DNA from: Cyrtodaria siliqua
Taxonomy: Eukaryota > Mollusca > Bivalvia > Adapedonta > Hiatellidae
Assembly: GCA_037043455.1 (NCBI GenBank)
Contig: JAWPHD010001209.1
Coordinates: 62,001-126,000 of the forward strand
DNA: 64,000 bases
Reading direction: 5' to 3'
The notes beneath the pieces are model-generated. The model did not search any database. It had not been told where the DNA came from and saw only the letters and a list, made by a program, of their open reading frames with translations. Of the stretch, positions 33,758-43,237 are shown one piece after another. The position numbers were made by a program, and so were the translations under genes. Position 1 is the first letter of the stretch. The number at the start of each line of letters is the position of its first letter.

Positions 33758-33876
33758 GTTGCTAAATCGCAGATTACAAAAGCTTTAAAACATACTGGGG
33801 GGGGGGGGGAGGTCATGCCCCCGGACCCCACTAGACCTTGTGCCTACACACTGATTTAGACACAGCTACGCCCCTG
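33389..33876. mobile_element. 488-bp hAT-type MITE
   Basis: The ends CAGTGGCGTAGCTG and (reverse complement) CAGGGGCGTAGCTG differ at one base. The flanking octamers AAGACGAC and ATGACAAC agree at 6 of 8, fitting the 8-bp duplication of hAT transposons. The interior has two G-runs (32 G at 33724-33755; 13 G at 33797-33809), each ending a 40-bp stretch starting TTGTTGCTAAATCGCAG that is duplicated. No coding capacity. Confidence 0.75.
33683..33809. repeat. Duplicated segment ending in poly-G runs
   Basis: A unit beginning TTGTTGCTAAATCGCAG and ending in a G-run is present at 33683 and 33756. The runs are 32 and 13 G long. Run length is prone to sequencing and replication error. Confidence 0.85.
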
Positions 33877-33907
33877 ATGACAACCATTCTGAATATAGTG
33901 ACATATA

Positions 33908-34386
33908 CTGAAGCGAAAAAGAAACGCAACTCGGGAATTTCCGCTATATTTTGTATATACTGCACACTTAATTCCACATAATATTCCAAAGAAATCCCAA
34001 CATGTTTTGTAAAAACAAAAGTTATAGTTAGTTAGAGAAAGGACACAACTGTGATGTTATATACGTTTTAATCACATTACACGTTGTAACAAGAAATTCA
34101 TATATGTTGAAGTTCCTCTTTGAAAAAAATGAGCCATTTCAGTACTGTATTTAACGTAAAGAGTTTGCAAAATGTTGCATCCTAAGTTTGCTCACATGCT
34201 GGAGCCAAACGCGTACTCTGTCAAGAATGAAGCTTTCAAGGAATACTATTTACTGTGTTATGTGTTTTAGTATTTTTTTCCGAAAGGAAAGGACTTACGT
34301 AGCCATGTACCATTCGATTAACAGCAGCATATTGTATATACAATATATAGCGGAAATTCCTGAGTTGCCTTTCTTTTTCGTTTCAG
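33908..34386. mobile_element. 479-bp Tc1/mariner-type MITE
   Basis: The 53-bp terminal inverted repeats (33908-33960; 34334-34386) match at 49 positions, starting CTGAAGCGAAAAAGAAACGC on the left and CTGAAACGAAAAAGAAAGGC on the right. TA dinucleotides flank both ends. There is no transposase frame. It is inserted in the left arm of the large inverted structure, 31 bp from the hAT MITE. Confidence 0.85.
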
Positions 34387-34761
34387 TATATATCTGTATA
34401 TACCATCTCAAGTTATGGTGACAGAGGTATCGTATGTACGACCCAGGGAGGGCACACACACCCATAAACTGAAAGATTTCCATACACATGCATTGCAACT
34501 TGTTATTTCACTGACCAACCCTGATATTATTGTTGTTAAACAGGCTTTCCCGAAAACCGGTAATCTAGTATTGTTTCCCACTACCGGCCGGCATAATATT
34601 GGGACCATACGCCGCTGGACATTGAATAATGGCAGTAAATATGGCATGTCCACCGCCATATGCATGCCATCTTTGGGATGGTTACAATTTTGTACTATTG
34701 ATTTTATGAATATGGAGTTCTGCTCAACCCGGCGTGAACGGTAGCAAGCATATTTCACTAC

Positions 34762-34800
34762 CGTTCATGAACAGTCTCAATCAAACCGAGACTGCCATAT
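34762..34800 (+). other. Conserved hairpin motif in the left arm
   Basis: CAGTCTC and GAGACTG pair around the 9-nt loop AATCAAACC, directly after TTCATGAA. The same module occurs inverted at 40230-40258 and, with a swapped base pair, in every unit of the satellite at 56365-59490. Confidence 0.65.
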
Positions 34801-35009
34801 TTCGTATTTATCGTGTTCGGCCGTTTCCAGAGGTCCACTTTCTTACTCTTTTAAAACACGAGACTAGATTACGCCAATGTTCCATCTTTTAGTTACATAC
34901 AACAATACTCGATCATACATAGCAGTCAAGACCCAAATCTATGGGATAAAGGCCATAAACGTACACATTGTCGTCTACTCAGTAATAATATCATTGCATC
35001 GCCCTCAAT

Positions 35010-35190
35010 ATTCGATATCATGGCTCATCACTCTCAATACGTTCACCCGGTTATATTCGATATCATGGCTCATCACTCTAAATACGTTCACCCGGTTATA
35101 TTCGATATCATGGCTCATCACTCTAAATACGTTCACCCGGTTATATTCGATATCATGGCTCATCACTCTAAATACGTTCACATTGAATCA
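35010..35190. repeat. 45-bp tandem repeat, four copies
   Basis: Units begin TTCGATATCATGGCTCAT at about 35010, 35056, 35101 and 35146. The period is a multiple of three, so frames stay open (34877-35218), but there is no sign of a real gene. Confidence 0.9.
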
Positions 35191-35397
35191 TATTCCTCCA
35201 CATTACACAATTAATTAAAATAGTAAAACTACAAGTACAACTATAATTATATGTGCCAGACAACTTCAACCAACCACTGCTCAATTCAAACTGACCAATC
35301 TATTCCCAGAAAATGACCAAATAACGCACGGTCAGTTGGCAAAAGTGCGGGACAAATGGTCTTTCCAAAAAGTAGTTCTCAAATGTCCAGATAGAAT

Positions 35398-35790
35398 AGT
35401 AGTACATGGGCCCCTTTAACTGTAAACAAACGGGCGACATTTTGTTTTCTAAAAATAGAAACGCACGTCGTATAAAGTAGGTCATTGAGCGGTCTCATTT
35501 GCATATGAATGAATGTGTTGTGGTAGAGGGGATTAGTGACAGGATTTTCGAACAAATCAGTCTTAATCCTTTAGCGTACCCACGCGATAGGATAAGTGTC
35601 ATAGGTTAATCTCTCTATTCAATCGACACTATTGAGAAACAGGATGTCTGAGTTCCTTTTGTATAAAAACCGCAAAGGGGATTAGTGACAGGATGTTCGA
35701 ACGAAAGGTATTGACATTTAGACTTATTCTGTGGACATTATAGAGTCAGTTTGTCTGAGTTCCTTTTGTATAAAAACTGCAGATATCGGT
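35398..35790 (+). repeat. Polinton left terminal inverted repeat
   Basis: The outer 150 bp (GGGCCCCTTTAACTGTAAAC, GTTTTCTAAAAATAGAAAC, GTATAAAGTAGGTCA, CTCATTTGCATA) match the right end in reverse complement. The inner part holds about two units of a 100-bp subrepeat (ATTAGTGACAGGAT, ATTGACATTTAGACTTATT, TCTGAGTTCCTTTTGTATAA). Confidence 0.8.
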
Positions 35791-35836
35791 ATTTGTTACT
35801 CTTAAATGTGGTTTACAGTTTTCGAGGAGAGACGCT

Positions 35837-36355
35837 ATGTTAAGACATTTAAAAAACAGACACACGGAACGCAGATTTGTTTCAGTAAAGTCAACCTTAA
35901 TGAATCCAACAGAAACGATGGAATTTAAACATCCTTTTTCGATGGTTGTGTCAGGGCCTAGCGGAAGTGGAATGACATATTGGACTGGCACTCTTCTCGA
36001 GTCCAATTTTATTCAACCCCATCCAGAGAGCATCTTGTTCTGCCATCGTCAATGGCAACCCGCGTATGACGCGTTACGCTTACGCTTACCGATAACGTAA
36101 TTATACAGGGGATTCCAAACCATTTGAATGATCCCCTATTCATCAATGTAGAATAACGTAACCTTATTGTACTGGACGATTTGATGTCTGACACAAAGTG
36201 TGATCAGAGAATAGCTGACCTGTTTACAAAAGGCTCGCACCATCGAAATCTATCCGTCAGGGAAAAGAACCGAGTAGTCGTGAGGCTTTGTCATCAATAA
36301 GAAAACAGTTTAAAGGAAACTATAATGAAATGCCAGAAAGTTCTGAGGATTCGGT
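35837..36355 (+). pseudogene. Polinton-type genome-packaging ATPase fragment
   Basis: Frame 35837-36100 carries MEFKHPFSMVVSGPSGSG (residues 28-45), a Walker A region of the FtsK/HerA-type ATPases found in Polintons and related viruses, but the invariant lysine is methionine (residue 46). The frame stops at 36098. A Walker B-like LIVLDDLMSD lies in another frame at about 36163-36192, followed by DQRIADLFTKGSHHRN. At least one frameshift and a stop therefore break the gene. In intact relatives this motor moves DNA into capsids. Position and strand agree with the rest of the Polinton remnant. Confidence 0.75.
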
Positions 36356-36377
36356 AGTTTATGTCGGTCCACCCGGT

Positions 36378-36390
36378 AAAATAGGGAATG
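36378..36390. repeat. Target-site duplication, left, of the SINE in the Polinton
   Basis: AAAATAGGGAATG is identical to 36606-36618. Confidence 0.9.
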
Positions 36391-36605
36391 TGATCGGAGC
36401 GCTGTGGTCTAGTGGTAGAGCGTTGGACCCATGATCCAAAAGTCGTGGGTTCGATTTCCGCCATTTACATATGCGTTGTGTCCCTGAGCAAGACACTTTA
36501 TCTGCATTGCTTAATACTGGTTCTACCCAGGAAGACATCGAGAGTGATTCAAATAAGTTCATAGAGCTTTCGTTACAATCGATGTAAAATAAATAAGTTT
36601 AAACT
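36391..36605 (+). mobile_element. tRNA-derived SINE, 215 bp
   Basis: Bounded by a perfect 13-bp duplication. The head GCGCTGTGGTCTAGTGGTAG (A box) and GTGGGTTCGATTTCC (B box) can fold like a tRNA with a CAT anticodon loop. A central TGTGTCCCTGAGCAAGACAC follows, a core also present at 54980 in the other SINE. Then comes CTGGTTCTACCCAGGAA, shared with the three copies at 20196, 31629 and 32308. The tail GTAAAATAAATAAGTTTAAAC resembles the end of the CR1/L2-type LINE at 25743, suggesting that a LINE of that kind supplied its retrotransposition. Confidence 0.85.
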
Positions 36606-36618
36606 AAAATAGGGAATG
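36606..36618. repeat. Target-site duplication, right, of the SINE in the Polinton
   Basis: Identical to 36378-36390. Confidence 0.9.
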
Positions 36619-36757
36619 GAGTATCAGACGATTACGATGATGATACAGATGATGAGAAAGATGATGATAAATTGAAAGAGGTAAAACGAACAGTATGGAA
36701 CAGACGTAAGAAGTAAGATGTAAGAAGTACGTAAGAACAGAAAAGTATTTACTACGT

Positions 36758-37081
36758 TTGCAATTAGACACAAATTCGGGTTCCGTAGAAGTATACGATT
36801 ACAAACTACGGAAACGGGTACCGTACGTTGCAGACCCCGACAAATGGTATCAACACTTCAAAGATCTCAGAGACTGTTATGTTCAGCCAGATCATATGGG
36901 GCGTTATATCGTGAGCAGCGGGGCTAGAAACAGGAGATTGAAAGAAGTAGAAGAAAAAGCTATCCAACGGCCAGTAATGAATCTCTTGACACCCGTGGCT
37001 CAAGCAATCGAGATCGCTAAATCGAAAGTGAGGAGAAATCAGAAAGAAAATCAGACAGTCAAAAGAGTGAATGCAGACTAA
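36758..37081 (+). CDS. Polinton-associated uncharacterised protein (partial)
   Basis: An open frame of 107 codons with no obvious ATG at its start: the first codon used is TTG, and upstream (36619-36720) is an acidic coding-like stretch (DDYDDDTDDEKDDD) in another frame. Features are LDTNSGSVEVYDYKLRKR, a Trp/Tyr-rich DPDKWYQHFKDL segment, GRYIVSSGARNRR and a basic, Gln/Lys-rich end. It follows the packaging ATPase on the same strand inside the Polinton remnant, so it is probably a virion or structural-type gene of that element. I recall similar frames beside such ATPases but cannot name the function. Confidence 0.5.
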   Translation: MQLDTNSGSVEVYDYKLRKRVPYVADPDKWYQHFKDLRDCYVQPDHMGRYIVSSGARNRRLKEVEEKAIQRPVMNLLTPVAQAIEIAKSKVRRNQKENQTVKRVNAD

Positions 37082-37399
37082 AAAAAGAGGATTAAACGTC
37101 CTAGGAAACTTACTGGAACTCCTTATGACCAAGGCTTGCTGTAACACTGAACGTGTAGATATTTGAGAAAACTAAATAATCAGAAAAGACGTGGATGACT
37201 AAACCATTTAAATACACTGGAAAACAAAAAGAAAGATGAAATGTATAGAGAGTTTGTAAATTGGTATACCGCATAGAAAACAGAGACAAAGCTACTAACA
37301 ACGTTTAATTTCTTGTTAAAGATTGTACATGAAAAGTAAATAAAATATTGTAAACATCCATTCATGAATTATTTATCATTTATAATCCTGTTTTCAAAC

Positions 37400-37690
37400 T
37401 GTTTGATAAGTTTGTCATTTTCTTCCCATTATTTACGGAGTTTTTCATTATGTCTTGCATAGTCCATTAGGCATAGCGACACATCACGTAATATATACAA
37501 TAAAATCCGCACGTATCAGAGGTATCGACCACACTCATGAAATACTCATGAAATATGTTGAAGTTTAGTTTCGAGCCCCACATCATAAAACGCTGGTGTA
37601 TTACCGAGAGTATCGAAGTATTCGTCTGGCCCTTTGGTGGGAAAGTAAAATGACTCCCAATGCTCCCAAACATGGTCACTGTTCTGCGTG
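37400..37690 (-). pseudogene. Adenain-like cysteine protease fragment of the Polinton
   Basis: On the minus strand the frame at 37679-37467 ends with DTCGFYCIYYVMCRYA. This resembles the segment around the catalytic cysteine in the adenovirus/Ulp1-type proteases encoded by Polintons. A neighbouring frame upstream reads like the preceding part of such a protease (EYFDTLGNTPAFYD), so the gene is frameshifted. The histidine half of the active site is not visible. In intact elements the enzyme matures capsid proteins. Opposite strand to the ATPase, within the same inverted ends. Confidence 0.6.
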
Positions 37691-37974
37691 TTAAAAAAAT
37701 AAAGTGTCCCTTTTATATTTCAATTCGTCAGCTGAACATACTGTCACAGGATATCCCTTGAAGTGTTCATATATTTCAAAGTTATCCATTGTATAAACGC
37801 GCTCCTTTTTTTTGCACCCTTTCTTATGCTGTTTGTGCGTGTGTGCATGAAAGTACCTCAAGGAATACCACTTTTAAAGCGTACTGCCTATTCCTCAACT
37901 TTGTTAATTTATAATCATACCTCCTTCTTACACTAATCCCTCATGAGCTCTTCACAATATATTTTGTTTGAGCA

Positions 37975-38429
37975 TCCTGGCACTACTCCCCTTTGCGTTT
38001 TTTTTTACAAAAGGAACTCAGACAAACTGTCTCTATAATGTCCACAGAATAAGTCTAAATGTCAATACCCTTTGCTCGAATATCCTGTCACTAATTCTCT
38101 CTGCGGTTTTTATACCAAAGGAACTCAGACAAAGTGTCTCTATAATGTCCACAGAATAAGTCTAAATGTCAATACCTTTTGTTCGAACATCCTGACACTA
38201 ACACTTTGCGGTTGTTCATACAAAAGACATATCCTGTCACACACTATGGATTAAGTCAAAATGTCAAAACCCTTCGAACATCCTGTCACTAATCACCTCT
38301 ACCACAATACATTCACCGTATGCAAATGAGGCCGCGCAATGCGTGACCTACTTTATACCACATGAGTTTCTATTTTTAGAAAACAAAACGGCGCCAGTTT
38401 GTTTACAGTTAAAGGGGCCCTAAACTACT
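37975..38429 (-). repeat. Polinton right terminal inverted repeat
   Basis: Reverse complement of the left end, but with three or more units of the 100-bp subrepeat (AAAGGAACTCAGACAAA, ATAATGTCCACAGAATAAG, TCCTGTCACTAAT). Unequal subrepeat numbers explain why the two ends differ in length. Confidence 0.8.
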
Positions 38430-38805
38430 TAGACAAATCCAAGGTAACTTAAAGCTACGCAGTCTCTATATCAATCGATTTTTTCTTTGTAGACGTGTCC
38501 GTATTTGTAACTTCATGTTCACCAGCTCAAGTCGAAATCGGGTATTTAAGCGAGCAAATATAGGCAACCGAGATGACAGCACCCAGAATTACAGATACAT
38601 CGCAGATACTGCAAGAAGCACAATCCAGACTCTAGTGTGCCCATCCCTTTGAGATGTCTCATCGGGATATTTGGTGGAGGGACTTTAAACCTTAGAACAA
38701 ACAACAACAACAACAGCAGGAAATCAGTTACTGTATAGACATCGACCAGTGCACATCGTACCTATACACAGGTAACAGTAATTTTGACAGAAAAAAAGTT
38801 ATCCT

Positions 38806-38880
38806 CTTTCGGGGCTCGAACACACGACCTTCTGATTTCAAGTCAGATGCTCTATCCATGGAACTAAAACACTACTTGAG
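38806..38880 (-). other. tRNA-like segment, minus strand, in the 987-bp MITE
   Basis: On the minus strand TAGTTCCATGGATAGAGC (D-arm/A box), a 5-bp anticodon stem TCTGA/TCAGA around loop CTTGAAA (anticodon TGA) and GTGTTCGAGCCCC (B box) follow in tRNA order and spacing. The T-stem and acceptor stem do not pair well, so it looks like a tRNA pseudogene or SINE head. Confidence 0.6.
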
Positions 38881-39159
38881 AAAATAGTATACTAACTACC
38901 ATTTATTATGAGGCAAAATAACTTGAACATATTTCAACGCAACTCAAGATGGATAAATAAATATATAGTCCATCTTTTCGCACGTGTAAATTAACATTGA
39001 CTGGTGTAATACTGTATGTTATCAATAGGAAACTAATACTTCGCCTTAAAAACACCATATCTCGACTTGTTATTTAGCGCTTGATGAGTTTGTGTGCTCG
39101 CGCTAGTTATTACGTAATGCCTATTTCTTGTTAAAACTGCTACAATATATAAATAAACA

Positions 39160-39236
39160 ACCATGGTCTAGTGGTTCAGCGTACATCCTTCAAAACTTAA
39201 AATTGCATGGCTGTGGTTCAAATCCCGTTGCGGTCA
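39160..39236 (+). other. tRNA-like segment, plus strand, in the 987-bp MITE
   Basis: CATGGTCTAGTGGTTCAGCG (A box) and CTGTGGTTCAAATCCCG (B box) are spaced as in a tRNA. The anticodon stem is weak. It faces the other tRNA-like segment across the element. Confidence 0.55.
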
Positions 39237-39443
39237 ACTATTTTTTTTATCATATATATTTTGAAGCCGTATATTTATCGATGTTACCTGTACGATGGCT
39301 AAATAAAAATGTGAAATTTTACGCATCGATTTCTGCCTTATATACCGAATTTTTGGGTGTTCGTCGATTTGAAACTACTTCACATATGACTCATTCATAT
39401 TCATGAGTTATTACGAGTTAATATAGGGACTGTGTAGCTTTAA

Positions 39444-40164
39444 GGTAGTTCATGAGTCACTTAACCTTTAGAGATTTAATTTATAGAATACACAGCTAAC
39501 TGTTTCTTTATTATAATTTCAAGCGATAGTTCTACCATTGGAAATCTGCAAAATAAATATTACATATAACATAAAATGAGATAAAACATCAAATATCGTT
39601 CTGATTACATGAATATAAACTACAAGAATTTAATAATTTCATGGAAATATAGGGGTGCTATGATTGCTGTTGGAGATAGTATTCCAACTGATAAGTGTCA
39701 TATAATACCTGGGATGAAAATTGAACAGGGCCCTGATAATACATAACATGCCATTCAAGGAGTCATCCATCATTGCACTTTAAAAGCGAGAAACTGTTGG
39801 TTGGTGGAATCTATATAAAAGTTCCAATAGCTATATGGCGAAGCAAGAAAAAAATACTTCAACTAATTTCATATACATATATGAAAAGTTACAGACATTG
39901 TGTTATTCAATTTCCCTGTTAAAAACAACTGGAATAACTGATCTACGATTCATAGTGAGTGTCATTGATTAAAGTGATTAGGGTCGTTTGTCAGCATGTT
40001 CAGGAAAATACCAGATATAGATAGAAACAGGAACCTTTGGAACTAGTATTTATATCTAAGATAACACAGTTGAACACTTAAGTTTTGGTAAAAACTTAAG
40101 TGATCATAAGCTTGATTCTTTACTTGAATTGTAAGTTTAACATTGCAAACACTGTTAAACCTGG
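39444..40164. other. Interior of the large structure, no recognised feature
   Basis: AT-rich DNA between the TTAA MITE and the right arm. No open frame, RNA or repeat was recognised. Confidence 0.5.
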
Positions 40165-41357
40165 TAAAAAAGTATGAAAGGAGAAATCTGGAAATCGTCG
40201 AACACGACAAATTATACAAAAACAATGCAGTCTCGGTTTGATTGAGACTGTTCATGAACGGTAGTGAAAAGCGCTACCGTTTACGCCTTCTAGCACCGGG
40301 TTGAGCAAAACTTAATTTTAAAAAGTCAATAGCACAGAAAATTGAACCATCCCGAAGATGATGGTATGCATATGACGGTGAACATGGAACCTTCAATGAG
40401 GTATTTTCACACCATTCCATGGCCAGCGGCGTATGGTCCCAGTTCTTAACAAAACACCTGTTAAAGATGAATGGCCACCCCTTTTGTAGTATTATCAATT
40501 AGCAAATTTAACTCTTAAACATCATATGAACATATTCCTTGATAGTCTCGGAGAGAAACATATATTTAAATCCGCAACTAAGTTGTATGTAAAAATAAGA
40601 ATTATTTGCATGACGTAGATACTACTTTTACCACTGCGTGACTGCACGGGGAAATGAGATAAATCTGAATTGTAAAGCTGCACAACTATTGCCATATAAT
40701 ACATTTACCTGTGGATTAATTTACATGTTCAATGTTTTCTACGTCATCAGATAACATCTTATTCTTGCTTTTCACAGATCTTGCAATTTATGAATTGTAA
40801 ATATCTGTTGTTGTGTGATTGATTTCGGTTTAAATAAACATAAACATGTTCATGAAACAAAAAGTGGCCGGAGAACTTTAAATGATATTACCCGGCTGAA
40901 CGTAACTACTTTAGTGAAGTAGAATAGACCTGTTTAAAAAATATGAATGTTGATAGCTCTTGGGAATATTTTACCCAAAATATTAATCATTGAATTGATA
41001 AATAAATGTTGCACCAGTAAATAAACTAACCCTCTAAATAATGCACTACAAAACCGTTTATCAAAACTCTAGCCAGATGTTCAGGCCATATAATAATGTA
41101 CATGTGCCGATTAAAAGTATATTTTTCACGGGTTCTTAAAATACCCGCGATTGAATATTTGTAAACTGAATTATGAGTTGGTAACTCTTAATTCGACTCT
41201 CCAGTTTTGGGGTTTGGTCTGGCTGGTTAAAGTTTTTTATATTTGTCTATAGGGTTTGGATTCTCGAAATAGGCACATTATACGTATAGCTCATCGTCAT
41301 TAGGTTTAGAAATGGTGAACATATGTTGTAAAATTTGACTGTTGTTGGATAGCTACT

Positions 41358-41890
41358 TAAAAAAAAGAAGAAGAAGACACAATGGAGTTTAACCCCAGTT
41401 TCAGTGAATAGATCATTGCTGTGTTAGAATTGTGAAAAAGAAATGTCATGCTTGAAAGAGAATTAATTTCAGCCGTAGCTACGGAGACTATAAAGAGTAA
41501 GGTAAATTAAGAAACAACGTATAGAAAGCAGTTCACAGAATGCAGTAAACCGAAATCATTTTGGGAGTATGTACGTGATCAAACTAACACGGAAATCGTT
41601 ATTGCTGCAAGAGAAACGCCTGGTGGCGTTAAGCCGGGTTTTCCAAAATGTGAAAGATGAGTGCCTGTGCCTGCGTCTTTGGTGAAACTATTAAATAGAG
41701 CTTTTCTAAATAGATTGTGTTTTTGGGAGTGGGAGGATGCTTTAATGTTGAAAACCTAGTTTTCATTTTCAGCGCACGATGTTTGGTACATGTCAGCAAC
41801 CTACTGTCCAAGTTTTTATAATAATTGCACGTGGCAATGCTGAGATATAAAACAATAATTGATGAGAGGAAGGTGCTGTTAAAATTTGAC
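41358..41890 (+). other. Unassigned DNA with a possible LINE linker fragment
   Basis: At about 41525-41591 the plus strand reads RKQFTECSKPKSFWEYVRDQ, which resembles the segment between endonuclease and reverse transcriptase in non-LTR elements. No flanking RT motif is visible, so it is at best a small relic. Confidence 0.3.
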
Positions 41891-41894
41891 GGAC

Positions 41895-42605
41895 ATGGTG
41901 ATGCTAAGATATAAAGAAAACACAAGATATAACAAAAAGAAAACAAAACAAAAGGGTTAACGTAAGGTATTTTCTAGAGAAAATAGGTCACAGTGACCTA
42001 GTTTTCAGCGTATGGTCAGTGATTGATGAGAGGAAGGTGCCGTTTAAAACTGATGAAGGTCGGACATAGTAATGCTGGGATATAACAAAGACTTAATCCC
42101 ACCATCCCACGCCCAAACATCAACAAAAAGGTTAACGTTATTACGTAATGCATATTTTGGAGAAAGTAGGTCATAGTGATCTAGTTTTCAGGATATGGTC
42201 AGTGCTCTATCCCCCACTACCGCCCAAACTTGAACAAACATGTTAACATAACGCATATTTTGGAGAAAGTAGGTCAAAGTGACCGAGTTTTTAGAGAATG
42301 GTCAATGCTTGATGAGAGGAAGGTGCTGTTAAATTTGATAAAGATCGGAGATAGTAATGCTGAGAAATAACAAAAACTTAATCCCCCCATCCCCACATAC
42401 AAATTACCCCAAGCCCAAACTTAAACAAAAATATTAACGTAATGCATATTTTGGAGAAAGTAGGTCACAGTGACCTAGTTTTCAGGGTATGGTCAGTGCT
42501 TGATGAGAGGAATGTGCTGTTAAAATTTGATGAAGATCGGACAAGGTGTTGCTGAGATATAACAAAAACCTAATTCCCGCCCAAACTTAAACAAAAAGGT
42601 TAACT
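41895..42605. repeat. About 190-bp tandem repeat, four copies
   Basis: Units carry GTTAACGTAATGCATATTTTGGAG, AAAGTAGGTCACAGTGACC, TTGATGAGAGGAAGGTGCTG and GCTGAGATATAACAAAAAC. Copies are diverged by substitutions and indels. No gene. Confidence 0.8.
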
Positions 42606-42779
42606 TGTTTTACCCGATTGCAGAAGAAGCGAGCATCGTCATTTCATTTTACTGTTGTTATGGTAATCAGAATTAAGCTTTTGTTATGTTTCATTTTGTT
42701 GTTCATTTTACTGTGATTATAATGCCATCTTTGTGGCCCATGATTGGAAAATAAAGTTATTCTATTCAATTATATTCTA

Positions 42780-43215
42780 TTCTATTTCTGAGCGAACGGA
42801 GTTATATAGGGAAAATCTTTAAAAAAAAATCTTCTTATTAGAAACTGCGTGGTCAATTTTGAGTTTTTGACAAAACTTCTTATGGATGATCCTTAGGTGA
42901 CTGTTTTTCAAATTTAAAATTACTTCAACGCGACATCCAAGAAGGCCGCCATAGAAAAATAGTTTCTACTGGGAACTTAGGGCAGTGGGTTCAAATCTCA
43001 CTGGAGGGAAATGTTTCGTTTTTTTTAATTTTTTAATTCTTCATTTTTATTATTGTCTTCTGTTGTTTGCCTTAAATTGGGAATTTTTCACTATTAAAGA
43101 AAAGCATTTCATTACCCTTCCATAAAAGTATATTTTTTCCATCTTTTGCTGTTTGAAGTTCCACTCTAAAATATTTAAATAGTTCTGTATCTACTGTTAA
43201 AAGTATACCAAGGTC
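42780..43215. repeat. Bivalve-type dispersed repeat fragment
   Basis: ATGGATGATCCTTAGGTGA and CGCGACATCCAAGAAGGCC are related in reverse to phrases at 5115-5180. GTGGGTTCAAATCTCAC at 42966 is B-box-like but lacks a partner A box. The remainder to 43215 is AT-rich with nothing recognised. Confidence 0.4.
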
Positions 43216-43237
43216 AACGGAGGCATTTAAAACGTTT

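Larger units (their letters stand above)
35398..38429. mobile_element. Internally deleted Polinton/Maverick (adintovirus-like) element
   Basis: A 3.0-kb element with long inverted ends: left 35398-35790, right 37975-38429. It starts AGTAGT and ends ACTACT, agreeing with the AG-to-CT termini of Polintons. The flanks TAGAAT and TAGACA match at 4 of 6, fitting a decayed 6-bp duplication. It retains fragments of a packaging ATPase (+), one uncharacterised frame (+) and an adenain-like cysteine protease (-). No DNA polymerase, integrase or capsid gene is visible; intact elements are 15-20 kb. The copy is inactive and a SINE is inserted at 36391-36605. Confidence 0.8.
38453..39439. mobile_element. 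987-bp TTAA MITE with two tRNA-like segments
   Basis: The ends AGCTACGCAGTCTCTATAT and (reverse complement) AGCTACACAGTCCCTATAT differ at two positions. TTAA flanks both ends (38449-38452; 39440-39443). It starts 23 bp after the Polinton terminus. It contains a tRNA-like stretch on each strand and no transposase. The termini differ from those of the 509-bp MITE beyond the shared TTAA-AG start. Confidence 0.88.
32595..41357. mobile_element. Large structure with long inverted ends, probably a composite DNA element
   Basis: AGTAGCTATCC at 32595 is inverted at 41347-41357. Two blocks match in inverted order: 32595-32960 with 41020-41357, and 34540-34860 with 40165-40490. The left side is longer mainly because two MITEs (33389-33876, 33908-34386) inserted there. 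TTAA precedes the left end; the right end is followed by TAAA, one base short of TTAA. It could be one transposon of 8.8 kb with interrupted long terminal inverted repeats, or two inverted copies of a smaller element flanking other DNA. Inside are a Polinton relic and a TTAA MITE. Confidence 0.55.

Noticed and set aside
34415..34744. 109-codon plus-strand frame and its antisense partner at 34408-34758
   Set aside because: Both overlap the inverted-repeat block shared with 40165-40490, where the corresponding frames differ. It is repeat sequence.
34877..35218. 113-codon frame with four identical 15-residue repeats
   Set aside because: Created by the 45-bp tandem repeat, whose length keeps the frame open.
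38806..39236. True tRNA genes
   Set aside because: A and B boxes are present but acceptor and T stems do not pair. Both lie inside a TTAA MITE, so they are tRNA-like relics.
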